DNA of 64,000 nucleotides from contig CAMXCT020006334.1 in assembly GCA_947184155.2 (NCBI GenBank), positions 465,580 to 529,579 on the forward strand. Direction: 5' to 3'. This DNA is from Cladocopium goreaui (Eukaryota; Sar; Dinophyceae; Suessiales; Symbiodiniaceae). Below, one piece after another: positions 20,941 through 31,900 of this stretch; the stretch's first letter is position 1; each line of letters starts with the position of its first letter. The notes beneath the pieces were generated by a model. It searched no databases. It was not told the DNA's origin and saw nothing but the letters and a program-made list of their open reading frames with translations. The position numbers and the translations under genes are program-made.

Positions 20941-22293
20941 GCGGCTTGAGCCTGGCGCCGTCACGTGGCGGAAACCCAAGATGGCAGCAACTGAAAATCC
21001 TCCACAAATGGTTAAGATAAATAGATCTAATAAATATAATAAATGGTTATTTTGTGTTATTTTAATGGGTTTTTAATGGGACATGATTCCTATTAAATGA
21101 TGATTTCTCCATTGACGTGTTTGATTACTGGAAGGTAGTGGCTGAACCAATTGGGATGCGTTGTAAGTTTCCCAGAAAGTCAGACACAGCTGGAAAATCA
21201 TTGAGCTGGAGCTGGATATGTTCCATTAGCATGTTTGATTACCAGAGGGCATATAGAAGATATCTATATGATTATATATAATCTATATGTTCTAACCTAG
21301 TCAGTTGTTTTTTTGACAGGGTATCTGAGATTGGGAAGGGATGAATTGGAGGGTTTTTGGTGATAAACCGTGATACACATGGTTTTTTGGTGGTACTGCA
21401 AACGTCCTAAGAATCATTTGAAGGTTTTTGGTGAGACAACTTGAAACCCCGGAAGGATTGCGTTGTGGGGACTGAAACTCATTAATGGAGAACATCTTGA
21501 TCTCAGGTGGAATTTATGATAGTCGAAGAGAGGTACTTAATGACCTGGCCAACATCATAGCGTGAAAATCGGAAAAATATCAGTCAACCCACCAATCTGG
21601 GGTGGCAGACATGAAGAAGTGGAACAACTGGAGACATGGCGCGTAGTCCGTGATTTGATGGGTTGTGGATGGATGAGAAACAAGTGAAACGGTGATTTCT
21701 TTTGTTCAGGTTAGGATTCAGCATGCCGTGCAGCTCAACAGCTTCTCGTGCTTTTCCAGATGATCCTCTTGATTTTTGTGTAAAACCCGGGGCCACGTTA
21801 CTCTGGTAATTCGCTGTAATCGTGGGGTGGTGGCCCCCAACTCAGGCTTCCAAGTCGATCACTATGGGATAAACCTCAAGACTCATGGCTTTGTTTGCAC
21901 CCCGCCAGCAGCTTCTGAGGTAAAAGGCTCTCATGTTGGCTGATAGCAAAAAGCCATGAGAAAAGGTGAGAGACCCAATCCAATCAATCCAGGTAACTCA
22001 GCTGCGGTTTGGGGAAGCGGGACCTGGTACACTAGAGACCTGGAATCCCAAGATGGTGTGAGCTGTTGATCATTGGAAACCTCTGGAGATCATGGGAACT
22101 CATCATTTGATTTCTGGGAAGTCGTACCATTGAGCAATTGAGGTCTCGGCATGATTGGGCCGGGAGTTTGGGTTGACCCCGAGGTGTAACCTGGCTGGTG
22201 GTTTGATATATGCCGTATTGATCCTTATTGTCATCCATCCTATTTGGTATGATACCTTTGCATCCTCATTTATTTTTCATCTTTTTCAGGTAG
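20941..22293. other. Spacer after copy C
   Basis: No supported exon. A single family-1-like right end (ATTACCAGAGGGCATA) is near 21,239. Sequence at about 21,951-22,015 (GCCATGAG...CCCAATCCAATCAATCCAGGTAACTCAGCTG) recurs at 27,510-27,570, a short dispersed repeat of unknown nature. Confidence 0.4.
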
Positions 22294-22359
22294 AGCAAGC
22301 CCACCAAGATGGCCGTTACCATCGTTGATCGACGTTTCGCAAAGCCTGATCTAGTCGTA
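22294..22359 (+). CDS. Possible exon (MAVTIVDRRFAKPD)
   Basis: After ggtag|, a frame of 22 codons reads SKPTKMAVTIVDRRFAKPDL and ends GTCGTA|gatttt, a GA donor like those of the RRM genes. The ATG at 22,309 has a good context (ccaagATGG), so it may also be a start. I do not recognise it. It could belong with the 22,567 exon. Confidence 0.35.
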
Positions 22360-22566
22360 GATTTTATTTTCAACATCCAACATTTATGGGGTGGTATGAT
22401 GATATATTATGATTGAAAGATGGGATGAGTTGATTTTCTGTCCGTACCTATATAATCTTTAATTTATGATTTTGCCCTGGCCCATTTAAATCATTAATTA
22501 TAGGTTGGTATCTACCCCCACGGCTGGTGAACCGCCGAACCGCATTTGAAATTGCCGCGCTTCGAG

Positions 22567-22732
22567 GTTCTATGAACGGAAGCACCAGCCCGGAGTGGCT
22601 GCTTCCGGCAATGCCATGACGCCTGACGCTTTGAACTCACAACGCGCAGCGCTTGTGCTGCGGTGGAAAAAAGAAGGGATGCAGCACTGGTGGCCCAAAC
22701 ACCACCGGGATGGAGATAGTATCAGCCTTTAA
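22567..22732 (+). CDS. Possible terminal exon (FYERKHQPGV...), duplicated at 28.1 kb
   Basis: After cgag|, the frame reads FYERKHQPGVAASGNAMTPD, ALNSQRAALVLRWKKEGMQH and WWPKHHRDGDSISL, then TAA. It is locally GC-rich with a protein-like composition, unlike its AT-rich surroundings. About 120 bases recur at 28,093-28,215, where small indels break this frame. I do not recognise the family. The phase does not fit simply to the exon at 22,294. Confidence 0.4.
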
Positions 22733-23511
22733 TATATCCGTTCATAATTTGTATCATTTGTGTCAACCCTGGTCCTTAGGCTAGTCAATTACAATGTGAC
22801 GGCCCGCAGTTGTGAGTTGGTTCACGGGCCCCATTAACGATGGGTATACCTTGGTATATCTACCATGGACAGTTGTAACAACAACTTAGCTAACTATGGG
22901 GCAACACACTGTAATAGTGTAGTGGTTTATTATACTGTATACCTCAAATGGAGGAATGAACATATGAATGAACTATAAAGACAAAACACATGTTTGTGTT
23001 TTGAGGAGTATCGAATGACAGGTGGCTGACCGTTTGAGAATGCTGTGATGATCACATCGCAGACATTCTGGGACAAAAAATTGGAAAATGGATGGAAATG
23101 GATTGAACTATAAGCTGCATGCCCAAACGGAAACCATAATAGAATATATTGTTGATGTTGGAGGGTATCATGAGTGCCCCAAAAGGTATAACCATGATTT
23201 GGGGGGAAACCACTTTTTTGGGAATGCCACGGTGTCACGCACTTTCAGGACGGGAACGTTCTCTGCAATTTGAATCATGAGTTCGTCCATGTCGTTCATC
23301 CAAACAGCCGCTCCGCTTTGGCAAACAAAACAAGAACTCTCGACTCTAGCAGATTTAACCTGTCAATGTAGAGTCCATTTCCCCAAATGTATTAAGCATA
23401 TTAAGCTTCCCGTATTTTTCCGAGTAAAAGTAACATGGTGTTTATGCCATGATTGAGTGCCTAAGGGCACGAGGAAAGTCAGCTATCAACACGGGATTTT
23501 TGGCTGCTTGA
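22733..23511. other. Spacer before copy D
   Basis: AT-rich sequence; short ORFs on both strands (22,930-23,273) without support. Nothing else seen. Confidence 0.4.
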
Positions 23512-23699
23512 CTGGCTTGTCGGCTCCCAGGCACCCACAGGAAGCCTCAGCAGTTGCGCGAATAAGAGATGAATCACAGAAATGTCACAGAAACAAATTC
23601 AACAGATATCATTGTCACATCCAGCTCTTCTGTTTTTTCTTGTTTGGCGCTTGAGGATCTCTGAGATCCTTTGTTTTTCGGCCCATTTTTGTACCAACC
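23512..23699 (+). promoter_or_regulatory. Duplicated 5' flank of copy D
   Basis: Gap-free counterpart of 18,251-18,438 at an offset of 5,261 bases, with two visible differences (cacccAcagg and gcgcgaaTaag). Left of 23,512 the similarity to copy C stops abruptly. Confidence 0.5.
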
Positions 23700-23977
23700 A
23701 TGGGCTGGGGCGGCTGTGGTAAGGATTGGGGCGCCGCAGGCGGTCAGGACTGGGGCTGCGGTGGACAGGACTGGGGCGCTGGGGCAGCGGCTGGTGGCTT
23801 CGGCGCAGCCTGCGGAGGGTGTGGCAAGGGCTATGGTGGTGGCTATAGCGGTGATGGTGGCTGTGGCAAGGGCATGGGAAAGGCCATGGGTGGCATGGGA
23901 ATGGGCATGGGCAAGGGCATGGGTATGGGCAAAGGAGCAGGATGCGGCAGCAACTGGGGCGGCTGTGGCGTTGCTTG
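23700..23977 (+). CDS. Copy D exon 1: Gly-rich N-terminus
   Basis: ATG in context aaccATGG; MGWGGCGKDWGAAGGQDWG to NWGGCGVAW. It ends GCTTG|gagttg, so the donor is GA where copy C has GT at the same base. The frame meets TGA three codons further on, so it must splice or end here. Confidence 0.68.
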
Positions 23978-26651
23978 GAGTTGACGATGAGTTTTGATGT
24001 CCATGGTCTAAGTCCTGAGAGAAGGAAGATATTCGCCATATTCTTCATTAAGAGTTGGCATGATAATGGCAAACTCCCTGTTTGAAAACCACCTTTATTG
24101 TTGTAAAGACTCAAGTTTCCTCACATCAACCATTTTGGGACTAGCATGAAACATCCCAAGTAGAGGTATGCCTTGTCACAAAACACAAATTCAGGATGGT
24201 TCGTTATTTTGGGTACAGCATCGGGCCCTTCCTTCAGCCAGTCCAATGAAGATCCGCCCTGAGTGAGGTTTGGCAACCCAAATTTAGATGAAAAATCATG
24301 GTATACCTTGGTTTGATTGGTTCATAGCAATTGTATGTGTGAGTTTTTCGCAACTTTTACCCCATTGGTTCACCAGAAAATTTATGAAAACCATGGGATT
24401 CAATCAGCCCTTCCAATGTTGTGACCCTTCCAATAGTAGATAGTGATAGATGGTTCATATAATAAGCCCTTCTTAGTGATTGTTGGTTGTTAAAGAAGCA
24501 TAGTAAAATGTAGGAAACCCTTCTTGTTGGCTCTTACACTTTTACCTCATTGCTTCACAACATGCAACCCAAACCTGGCTTTCCTGAGGTTTGGCAGCCC
24601 ATGTTCAATCCCATGATGATGATGAAGGGCTTCGGCAAGACGGGCCTGCGCAACTTCCAGAACGATCGCAAGGTCTTCGTCGGAGGCATGCCGCCAAACA
24701 ACACCAGCAAGGAGATCAACATGAAATTGAAGGAGATCAGGGAAGTGGTTGGGAAGCGGGTAGCCGGGTAGCCTCTGGTCAGAAATGGCTGGAAAATCCC
24801 AAATGGGCTTTCAATGGGAAAATCATCACAATTGGATTCAATTGCCATGTTTGATTATCAGATCTGGCAGCAAATGGATGTAATTTCCATAGATCTGGCA
24901 GCAAAGGACATCAAAGGACCCAGAATCTCCATGGCATTTTTCACCATGGATCATCCCAGCGGTCCCCCGGTGGCCATGGTCGATATGTCACTGGAGATGC
25001 CAACCCATTTTCACAGCACCCACCCATTTTGAAGTGCCGGCGGCTGGATGGAAACATCAAATAAACAGACGCCACAAAAATAGAGTTCCAAAAGCCGATG
25101 AATGATGAAATACCCTGCGGCAATCAAACGTGGCTAGCTGCGAACCCCCCTATATATATATATACATATATATATATATACATCTAATGGGAGGATCAGT
25201 TATAAATGAAGAACATTAATAGCCTAATAGCTACTTTGTTTTTTGGAAATCAATAGCTGACTTTTGGGTTTTGGCAAACACGTCTTGGGGGTTCAATGTT
25301 GTTGAGATGATTCATGGTACAGAGGCGCCCTCAATCCACATGTTTTTTGCACCAAACTGGGACCCCCAAAAAGCAACGGTGGTGACTTTGGAACTTCGGT
25401 GTCTGGAACTTTGAGAAAGACGATGGGGTATGAGAAAGATTTGGATACCTAAAAATGGGATGACTGGGCTCAACGATGGACATCTGACCCAGACTTAAGA
25501 GTACGCATACTACAGACTGAAAACACTAAAAACATCCCAATCTTGAGACGTTTGACCCCCGTGACACAGGAGCACATGTCCACCGCCGGCGTCACATGCC
25601 TCTACGCAGAGATTGGCAGGAGTGGCACCGGAGGACGCCCGGGCTAGAGAAATGTTGAAGCATGTGTTATGTCTGGGAGATACGAGAGATACCCTCTGGT
25701 AAACGTTTACATAACTATACATAACTATGGAAAATCACCATTTTTAATGGGTAAATCAACTATAAATCACAATTTTTCAATAGCTATGTTAAGTTACCAG
25801 AGGGTAGATTAGATAATTCTAGATTTTTTTTTGAAACCACCAGCCGGGGAAAACGGTGGGTTCATGGGATAGGCAAATCATCTCAATTGGGGTTCATTAA
25901 TTGTTGCTGGTTGGTGGTTGCAAAGATGTGTTCATCTTTACCTGGAACATGAACCTCGATTGGACATTTTAGGCACAACCCAATGGCCGTTTCAATGAAA
26001 CATAATGAAAGATGATTACAAAAACGTGAGATTGCAGGGTGCTTCATTTGCATTCATTTGCATCATATAACGCTTTATGATGTTTTATGCCCATTTTGAT
26101 TGGTCAAACCCTATCATCACCTCAATTAACAGCCTAAGAATTAGCCATTTTTAGTGGAACGTGGTCTTCCAACCCCCAACTGTACAACTCTTTGGAAGGA
26201 CTGATCAATGGATCTTCCAGCTGGTGCCTTGCGGATTCCATCCCAAAAAAACCATCGGAATTACCCAATAATTGAAAGTTCACTCCCCCCTTTTCTGCTA
26301 GACCCCATCATTTTTCCTGGTGAAATCCTAATTTCTGCCGGGTAATCCGGACATTTTCTGGAGGATAAACTCAATTCCTGTTGCTTTGAGTGATTAAACG
26401 CACATTTCCCCTGGTTAAATCATGTCAAATCAAGTGGAATTCCAATTTCTGCTGGTTCAATCAGTTTTCTGCCTGGTTAAACCATGTTAAACCTACCCTT
26501 AGGTCATACATCGCCATCCAAGGTTTCACAGCCATGGCCAGGAGCTGCCTACAAGTCCAACAGTGAAGCCATGACCGCCTGCGCCGCCTTGAACGGCTCC
26601 CAGTTCGAGGGCGTCACGTTGCAGGTGGAGATGTGGGGCCGAAAGGCATGA
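23700..26651 (+). CDS. RRM-like Gly-rich protein, copy D (whole gene span)
   Basis: Exons: 23,700-23,977; 24,589-24,732; 25,570-25,633; 26,542-26,651. Same architecture and same exon lengths (278, 144, 64, 110) as copy C. The protein differs from C in at least one visible residue (Gly to Ser in GGYSGDGG, and the strand-4 tail WGRKA is the same). All three donors are GA (gagttg, gagatc, gacgcc). The introns (611, 837 and 908 bases) share only about 6-13 bases at each end with those of copy C. Confidence 0.75.
24589..24732 (+). CDS. Copy D exon 2: strand 1 and helix 1 of RRM
   Basis: Same 48 codons as copy C exon 2. Donor AAG|gagatc. The frame is open upstream to about 24,520, so the acceptor could be earlier than ctgag|. 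An echo of the exon start (gaggtttggcaaccca) lies at 24,264-24,279. Confidence 0.8.
25570..25633 (+). CDS. Copy D exon 3: strand 2 of RRM
   Basis: After acacag|, EHMSTAGVTCLYAEIGRSG, TG plus one base; donor GGAG|gacgcc. Two mismatches to copy C (gcAggc/gcCggc and acAgga/acCgga), both silent. Confidence 0.82.
25690..25806. mobile_element. Foldback element, TIR family 1
   Basis: TACCCTCTGGTAAACGTTTAC to TAGCTATGTTAAGTTACCAGAGGGTA, 117 bases. It contains the inner palindromic parts CTATGGAAAATCACCATTTTTAATGGG and TCAATAGCTATG. Lies 56 bases into intron 3 of copy D. Confidence 0.8.
26542..26651 (+). CDS. Copy D exon 4: strand 3, helix 2, strand 4 and stop
   Basis: After gccag|, two bases complete Gly, then AAYKSNSEAMTACAALNGSQ and FEGVTLQVEMWGRKA, TGA. 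Nearly identical to copy C exon 4. The 3' flank is not similar beyond the stop. Confidence 0.82.
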
Positions 26652-27338
26652 AGCGAACGCGACGGAGGTCACTTGGTGAACTGAGCGTTGTGGCTGCTAA
26701 ACTCCTGGTTGATCATCCAAATACGTTGGGGATCATCATCCTCCATGAGCTGGGAATACCTGTGAACACTCGATTCTTCAAGTTTGGACTCAAGATGATT
26801 CAGCCAACCCGATGGTGCTCGCACCCGATAATCAGGGTCCAATAAGGGTTAATTTTGACCAACAGCCACTGATACTAATAATGGCTGGCTACATGGGGGT
26901 CCCCTATGCAAGCTCTTCATCCAAGCGGTGACCCGTTTAGTTCGATGATTTACATGTTCTCAACACGGTATGTTTTTCAGTTTTTCATTGATTTTCTATA
27001 GACAAATGTTGAAGTACTTGAGGATCTCGAGTCGAGGGTAGGTGTGAACCAGCTCAAGGAACTACTTTGAGAATCATCCAAGGAACAATAACTGGTTAGT
27101 AACATTCTGTCTGTGAAAACCCACGAAATCCTGGACAAAAAAATCACCACGGTTACTATCACCAGTTACTAAGTGGGAGGATCCTTCAAGAAGTGAATTT
27201 CGCGGTCAGCTTTTTTCACCAATCATTCCATCGGGGTGGCCCAGACCAAGCAGTTTTTTCCTCACAAGCCTCCACCATGTTCAAATGGGGTCGTCGCAAC
27301 TTGACCAGTGGAGCTACTATACATGAGATCAGTTATGG

Positions 27339-27453
27339 GGTTTGTCTGAAAATAGGGTCCTCCATGGTACTCCCAAAATTGATGGATTCCCATCACATCG
27401 CCCCTTAAAATGCCATAGATTCGCAGAGTTATAGCCTATTTTCAGACACATCC
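27339..27453. mobile_element. Inverted-repeat element, family 3 (GTCTGAAAATAG ends)
   Basis: GGTTTGTCTGAAAATAGGGTC pairs with TAGCCTATTTTCAGACACATCC. Another copy is at 39,393-39,498 and a single end at 30,111-30,139. Confidence 0.65.
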
Positions 27454-27869
27454 TGCCGGTTCTGCCTGGTTTGTTTGATGGTCATCCCTGCGAATCTTCC
27501 CAGGCACAAAGCCATGAGCAGAGTTGAGAAACCCAATCCATTCAATCCAGGTAACTCAGCTGCCGTTTCTGGAGGCTTGACCAGATCCAGGGCAAGCGAA
27601 ACCGTGGAAGGTATTGGTTAAAATAAATGAACATAATGGAACATGAAGTGTGTTATTGATGTTATTTGTTGGTGTTTTTGTTTTTTTTGCAATGGTGAAT
27701 GGGTCGTGGCCATATTGGCATGTCTTGTTGGGGATGACCCGCAATTCATCATGGGACACCGAACCTCGGACATCCTCGGACTATCATTCACCTGGCAATG
27801 GAAATTGTCCGACTGAGCAATGGTGGCGAGACACCCCTCTTGGTTGATCATGCTACCCTTTGTATATGT

Positions 27870-28062
27870 GTGTATTTATATATATATATATATATGTGTG
27901 TGTGTGCGTGTGTGTGTGTGTAACACGCATATATATATATATGTATATATTATATATAATGTATATTATATATATATACATAAGTATATTGAGTTATCGA
28001 TCCATCCATCAATCCATCCGTCCATCCATCCATCTATCCATGTATCTATCTATCTAACCCAA
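27870..28062. repeat. Simple repeats (TA)n, (GT)n, (CCAT)n
   Basis: A run of TA and GT dinucleotides, then TA again, then ATCCATCC/ATCTATCT tetranucleotides. Spurious Tyr/Ile/His ORFs come from it. Confidence 0.9.
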
Positions 28063-28092
28063 TTTTGATACGTGTCCATATATCCTTACCCC

Positions 28093-28215
28093 TGCCGCCG
28101 CATCTTGAGGTTCTATGAACGGAAGCATCAGCCCGGAGTGGCTGGTAGCCAGGCAACGCCACAACGCCTGACACTTTGAACTCACAACGCGCAGCAAGTT
28201 GCGGTTGAAAAAATG
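28093..28215 (+). pseudogene. Degraded copy of the 22.57 kb exon
   Basis: It aligns to 22,552-22,671 with landmarks GAGGTTCTATGAACGGAAGC, AGCCCGGAGTGGCTG, CGCCTGACNCTTTGAACTC and ACAACGCGCAGC. A net gain of two bases after GTGGCTG breaks the frame seen in the other copy. It is followed directly by a family-1 element at 28,234. Confidence 0.45.
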
Positions 28216-28233
28216 GAGGCAGCCTTTGGAGGA

Positions 28234-28327
28234 TACCCTCTGGTAATTTAGCATAGCTATTGAAAATGGTGATTTATAGTTGATTTGCCTATTAGAATGG
28301 GTGATTTTCTCATGGCTACCAGAGGGT
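28234..28327. mobile_element. Foldback element, TIR family 1
   Basis: TACCCTCTGGTAATTTAGCATAG to CATGGCTACCAGAGGGTA, 94 bases, right arm shortened. Confidence 0.75.
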
Positions 28328-28685
28328 ACGGCGGTGGCCAAAACGGGGGAAACACACCAAAAATCACTCAAAAAATTGGGAAAATCATGCCAAACCATCA
28401 AAGTCGGGGTATCCCATTGTCACACAAAGCCAATACTTGGATAGGAATATGTGGGGTCCTGGTTATTCTGCCAGAAGTTCTCAGATAGACCAGGTATACC
28501 AGGTGTTTCCTACTTGGATGCTGAAGTTAGGATCCAATGGGATATGGCTTGGGGCCTCAGGTTTGCCCTGTGAATAGCGCACTTATATCCCATCATAATT
28601 CCACGATTTGTCCAAACGAAGTCCCCTAAAATCCATACCCACATTTCTAAACATATATCTTGTTCATATATAAAGATGCTATAGG

Positions 28686-28790
28686 TACCCTCTGGTAAAC
28701 TAACATAACTATGGAAAATCCCCATTTTCAATGGGTAAATCCACTATAAATCACCATTTTCAATAGCTATTTTGACATAACCAGAGGGTA
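28686..28790. mobile_element. Foldback element, TIR family 1
   Basis: TACCCTCTGGTAAACTAACAT to CAATAGCTATTTTGACATAACCAGAGGGTA-type end, 105 bases. Its right end is 60 bases before the first exon assigned to the long gene. Confidence 0.8.
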
Positions 28791-28850
28791 GATTATACAC
28801 AGATGATTCGGGATCACACGGATTTATCATTTCACAATCCGATCCCCGAG

Positions 28851-28921
28851 GCTCGGAAACGCTGGGTGCCAAGTTGTCCATTGCCGAAGCAGAGACTCGG
28901 CGAGCCGCTGACCGGCGGACG
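28851..28921 (+). CDS. Long gene, exon (SETLGAKLSIAEAETRRAADRR)
   Basis: After cccgag|, 2 bases then SETLGAKLSIAEAETRRAAD, RRT; a charged helix in a GC-rich island. Donor either ACG|gattat (GA; listed) or TTG|gtaaat at 28,933; both leave phase 0. The GA choice joins to the next exon with an unbroken heptad pattern. Confidence 0.5.
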
Positions 28922-31900
28922 GATTATGTCTTGGTAAATTGAGTTAATTGAGTATAGTATAGCATATAGCATAGTCTAGTCTAGTATAGCATAGTATAGT
29001 GTGGTATATATATAATAATGATATTTTGCCAGCTGATGCATTTACCTAGACCCTCCAAATGTATCCATAAAATGTGTGCTTACCCCATGATTTTAGTACC
29101 TTTATGTCAATGTGTAAGCGGAGGGTCTAGGTATTAAACGAACCGGCTAGTTTTCGATTCAGCAGGGGTGTCAAAGATTGGCCGTGATATTTTTTGGTTG
29201 GTGGTTTCAATTTGTTGTTTCTCCTCTGCTCCATGAGAGTTGAAACCACCAACCAGCTATGAGCAACCAACGAACATGGGTATTTGACTGTTACTGTACT
29301 TGTACGATGGTTTCAAGTCATTAGTTCTTGGCAAATTTAGCGAGTCCGAAGTTTGACCAACGAGTGTGGCTACCGGATGCTCATTTGGTAATTTTCTCCA
29401 GATCCAAAAGGACAGAAGTAAGCAATGTGGTAACCCAAGAATGGGTCGGATTGAAACCCCCTTAGCAGTTTGAAATGCCTGTGGTCCTGTGGTTTGGTTC
29501 GACATTTGGCACCAGCTGCCGCAAGGACAAGTCTGCGTTGGAAAAGGACAGGCCCATGACATTGTCGCATTCGAGGGGTCGCGAGTAAGAAGCGTATAGC
29601 AACCCCATTTTGTGGAAACCTGGAAAATTTGGAGGACGCATCAACCATCATCATCCACAACTGACCACGGGAATAAATGGTTGATAGCCATTGGCTATTG
29701 GCGTGACCCAAATACCCCCTGCATCCCCTGCTCCGGGACTTGCCAACCGTACGTACTAAGAGGGACTAAGTACATCTGCGTGCTATGGTGCTGCGAAGTG
29801 TCCGAGATGCCTCATTGAGATCCAACCAAAGCCGAAGAAACATCAAATAATGAGCCATAACGAGGAACATTTAGCTGCTGAAGGCACTCCGAATAGTGGG
29901 CATGTCCGTGTGGGCCACTCCGCATCAGCTCCTTCTCAACCTCCGAGAGAGAACAGAAGAGGCGTTAGGGGAGGCAAACACAAGAGAACAGGCGAGCTCA
30001 AAAAAGGCAGTGGCAGAAGGACTTCGACGTGTTTGCCAAGCCCGACACTGCCATGTTGATCAACCGCCATGGGTGATCTTTGGATGACCTTCTAGCAGAT
30101 TACACCAGCTGGGTTTGCCTGAAAATTGTGGTATACCCCTAAAACAGCAATGTTAAATGATTTTAATGGAGCAGATTATGATAAACCATCAAATTTGAAG
30201 GCCTCTCCCCCCAAAAATCAGACAAACACATGTATGCTGTATGAATATATATGACATGAGGCATGAAAATCATTGAAAGTTCCTCAATTCACAACCGGTT
30301 TTGGAAAGAGCTCGACAATAAGATTTTGCTGCTACAACCTGCCCAGAATGGTCTTGAATGATCATGAGTGAAGGAAGAGTTTATGAGAAATAATATGAAT
30401 ATTTGTCGTACAAACACGGAGATGCAGTAAGATAAAACTGGAAAGTGTCGACACCAGCACACTCACTTTGGTACAGAGAGCTCATGTTGGGCATTCCTTT
30501 CAAGGAGCACTTTGGGGGCATTCAATATCCTTCACCATCAAAGTCTGCACTTAATTAATTACTGTACATGCTGATGGGTTTGCAACTTCAAACATCATAA
30601 CGCTACAGCTACGGAAATTCTACCAAAAGCCTACTTAAAGGTTCATCAGTCTATTTGGATGGCAGAAGCTTCAACTGATCCTTGGATGACAGTGCGGTCC
30701 ACCTTCGCAGCTTCGCACTGCAAAAAGTCCAAACTTCTCCCAAGTCCAAAAATCCAAAACAACCATCAATTTTTCCATTTTTCCATTTTTCTCCATGTCT
30801 TACATTTTTTCTCCGTCAGACCATGTCTGTTTTTTCCACTTGAAACATTCCCCCAAAAATCGTGGCAGTGGTGGAGGAGAAGGACCAGTTGGAGGCTGAG
30901 CTGGCCAAGTTGAACGCCCAAATTGCGGCGCGGCAGGTGGAAGTGGAGGCCGCCCCGAGCCGCGCCGCAAATGCAAAAAAAGGGGGGACTGGTAAAATAT
31001 GGAGAACTATGTGGGATATTAGGGTTAATAATGGGTGAATAATGGGTGAATAATCATCTAAGAGACTGTTCCATCTTTTTGTGGGCCACGATTTGATGTG
31101 TTGGCTGATCCATAGCCATTTTGTCCAATAGCCGTGGTTTGTGTATCCATTTCCAGGGATGGGTCACACTGTTTTTATGGCGTCCTTTTCACAAAGGATT
31201 TGGTCATTGGATCAGGGACTCTCCCGAAATGGGTTGAAGGAAAAACCATGAAGCACTGGATGGATTAGATCGCTAGACACATCTAGACACTTGGAGAGCT
31301 TGGAGTTGTCCTTTCTGCTTGTTGATGCATGTTAATAACCCACATCAGAGCTACCAAACGGTGAAACTCCGGGGATGAAAACAAACCATCCAGATTCTCA
31401 TCCAGCTATCCAGTCAATCATACTCAATCCAATCACTCTGAAGGGATCTATATCTACAATGAACCCATCAATATCCATTAATATCCATTAGTATCCATGA
31501 ATATCCATTAATATCCATCAATATCCATGAATATCCATGAATATCCATGAATATCCATGAATAGCCATTAATATCCATAACATTCCATGAATTCCATTAA
31601 TATCTATCTATATCCATTAATACCCATTAATATCCATTAATGTGCATTATTATCCAATACTATCCATTAATATCCATGAATAACCATTAATATCCATGAA
31701 TATCCATTAATATCCATCAATATCCACCAATATCCATTTATATCCATTGATATCCATTAATATCCATTAATATCCACCAATATCCATTAATACCCATGAA
31801 TATCCATTAATATCCATGAATATCCATGAATATCCATGAATATCCATCAATATTCATTAATACCCATTAATATCAATTAATACCTATTAATATCCATGAA

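Larger units (their letters stand above)
26652..28092. other. Spacer between the RRM array and the long gene
   Basis: No well-supported exon. One inverted-repeat element is listed separately. A simple-repeat cluster at 27,870-28,060 has (TA)n, (GT)n and then CCAT/ATCT units. A short dispersed repeat at 27,510-27,570 matches 21,951-22,015. Confidence 0.4.

Noticed and set aside
27262-27312. Short frame MFKWGRRNLTSG as a possible exon
   Set aside because: No convincing acceptor or donor and no phase link to a neighbour.
29969-30076. Alternative terminal exon ending in INRHG-stop
   Set aside because: Plausible by codon use, but the overlapping coiled-coil frame joins both neighbours in phase with a continuous heptad; kept as the stated alternative.
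31109-31131. Partial match to the dinoflagellate spliced-leader sequence (TCCATAGCCATTTTG)
   Set aside because: The match covers about two thirds of the leader and then diverges, lies within an intron, and has no exon after it; chance cannot be excluded.
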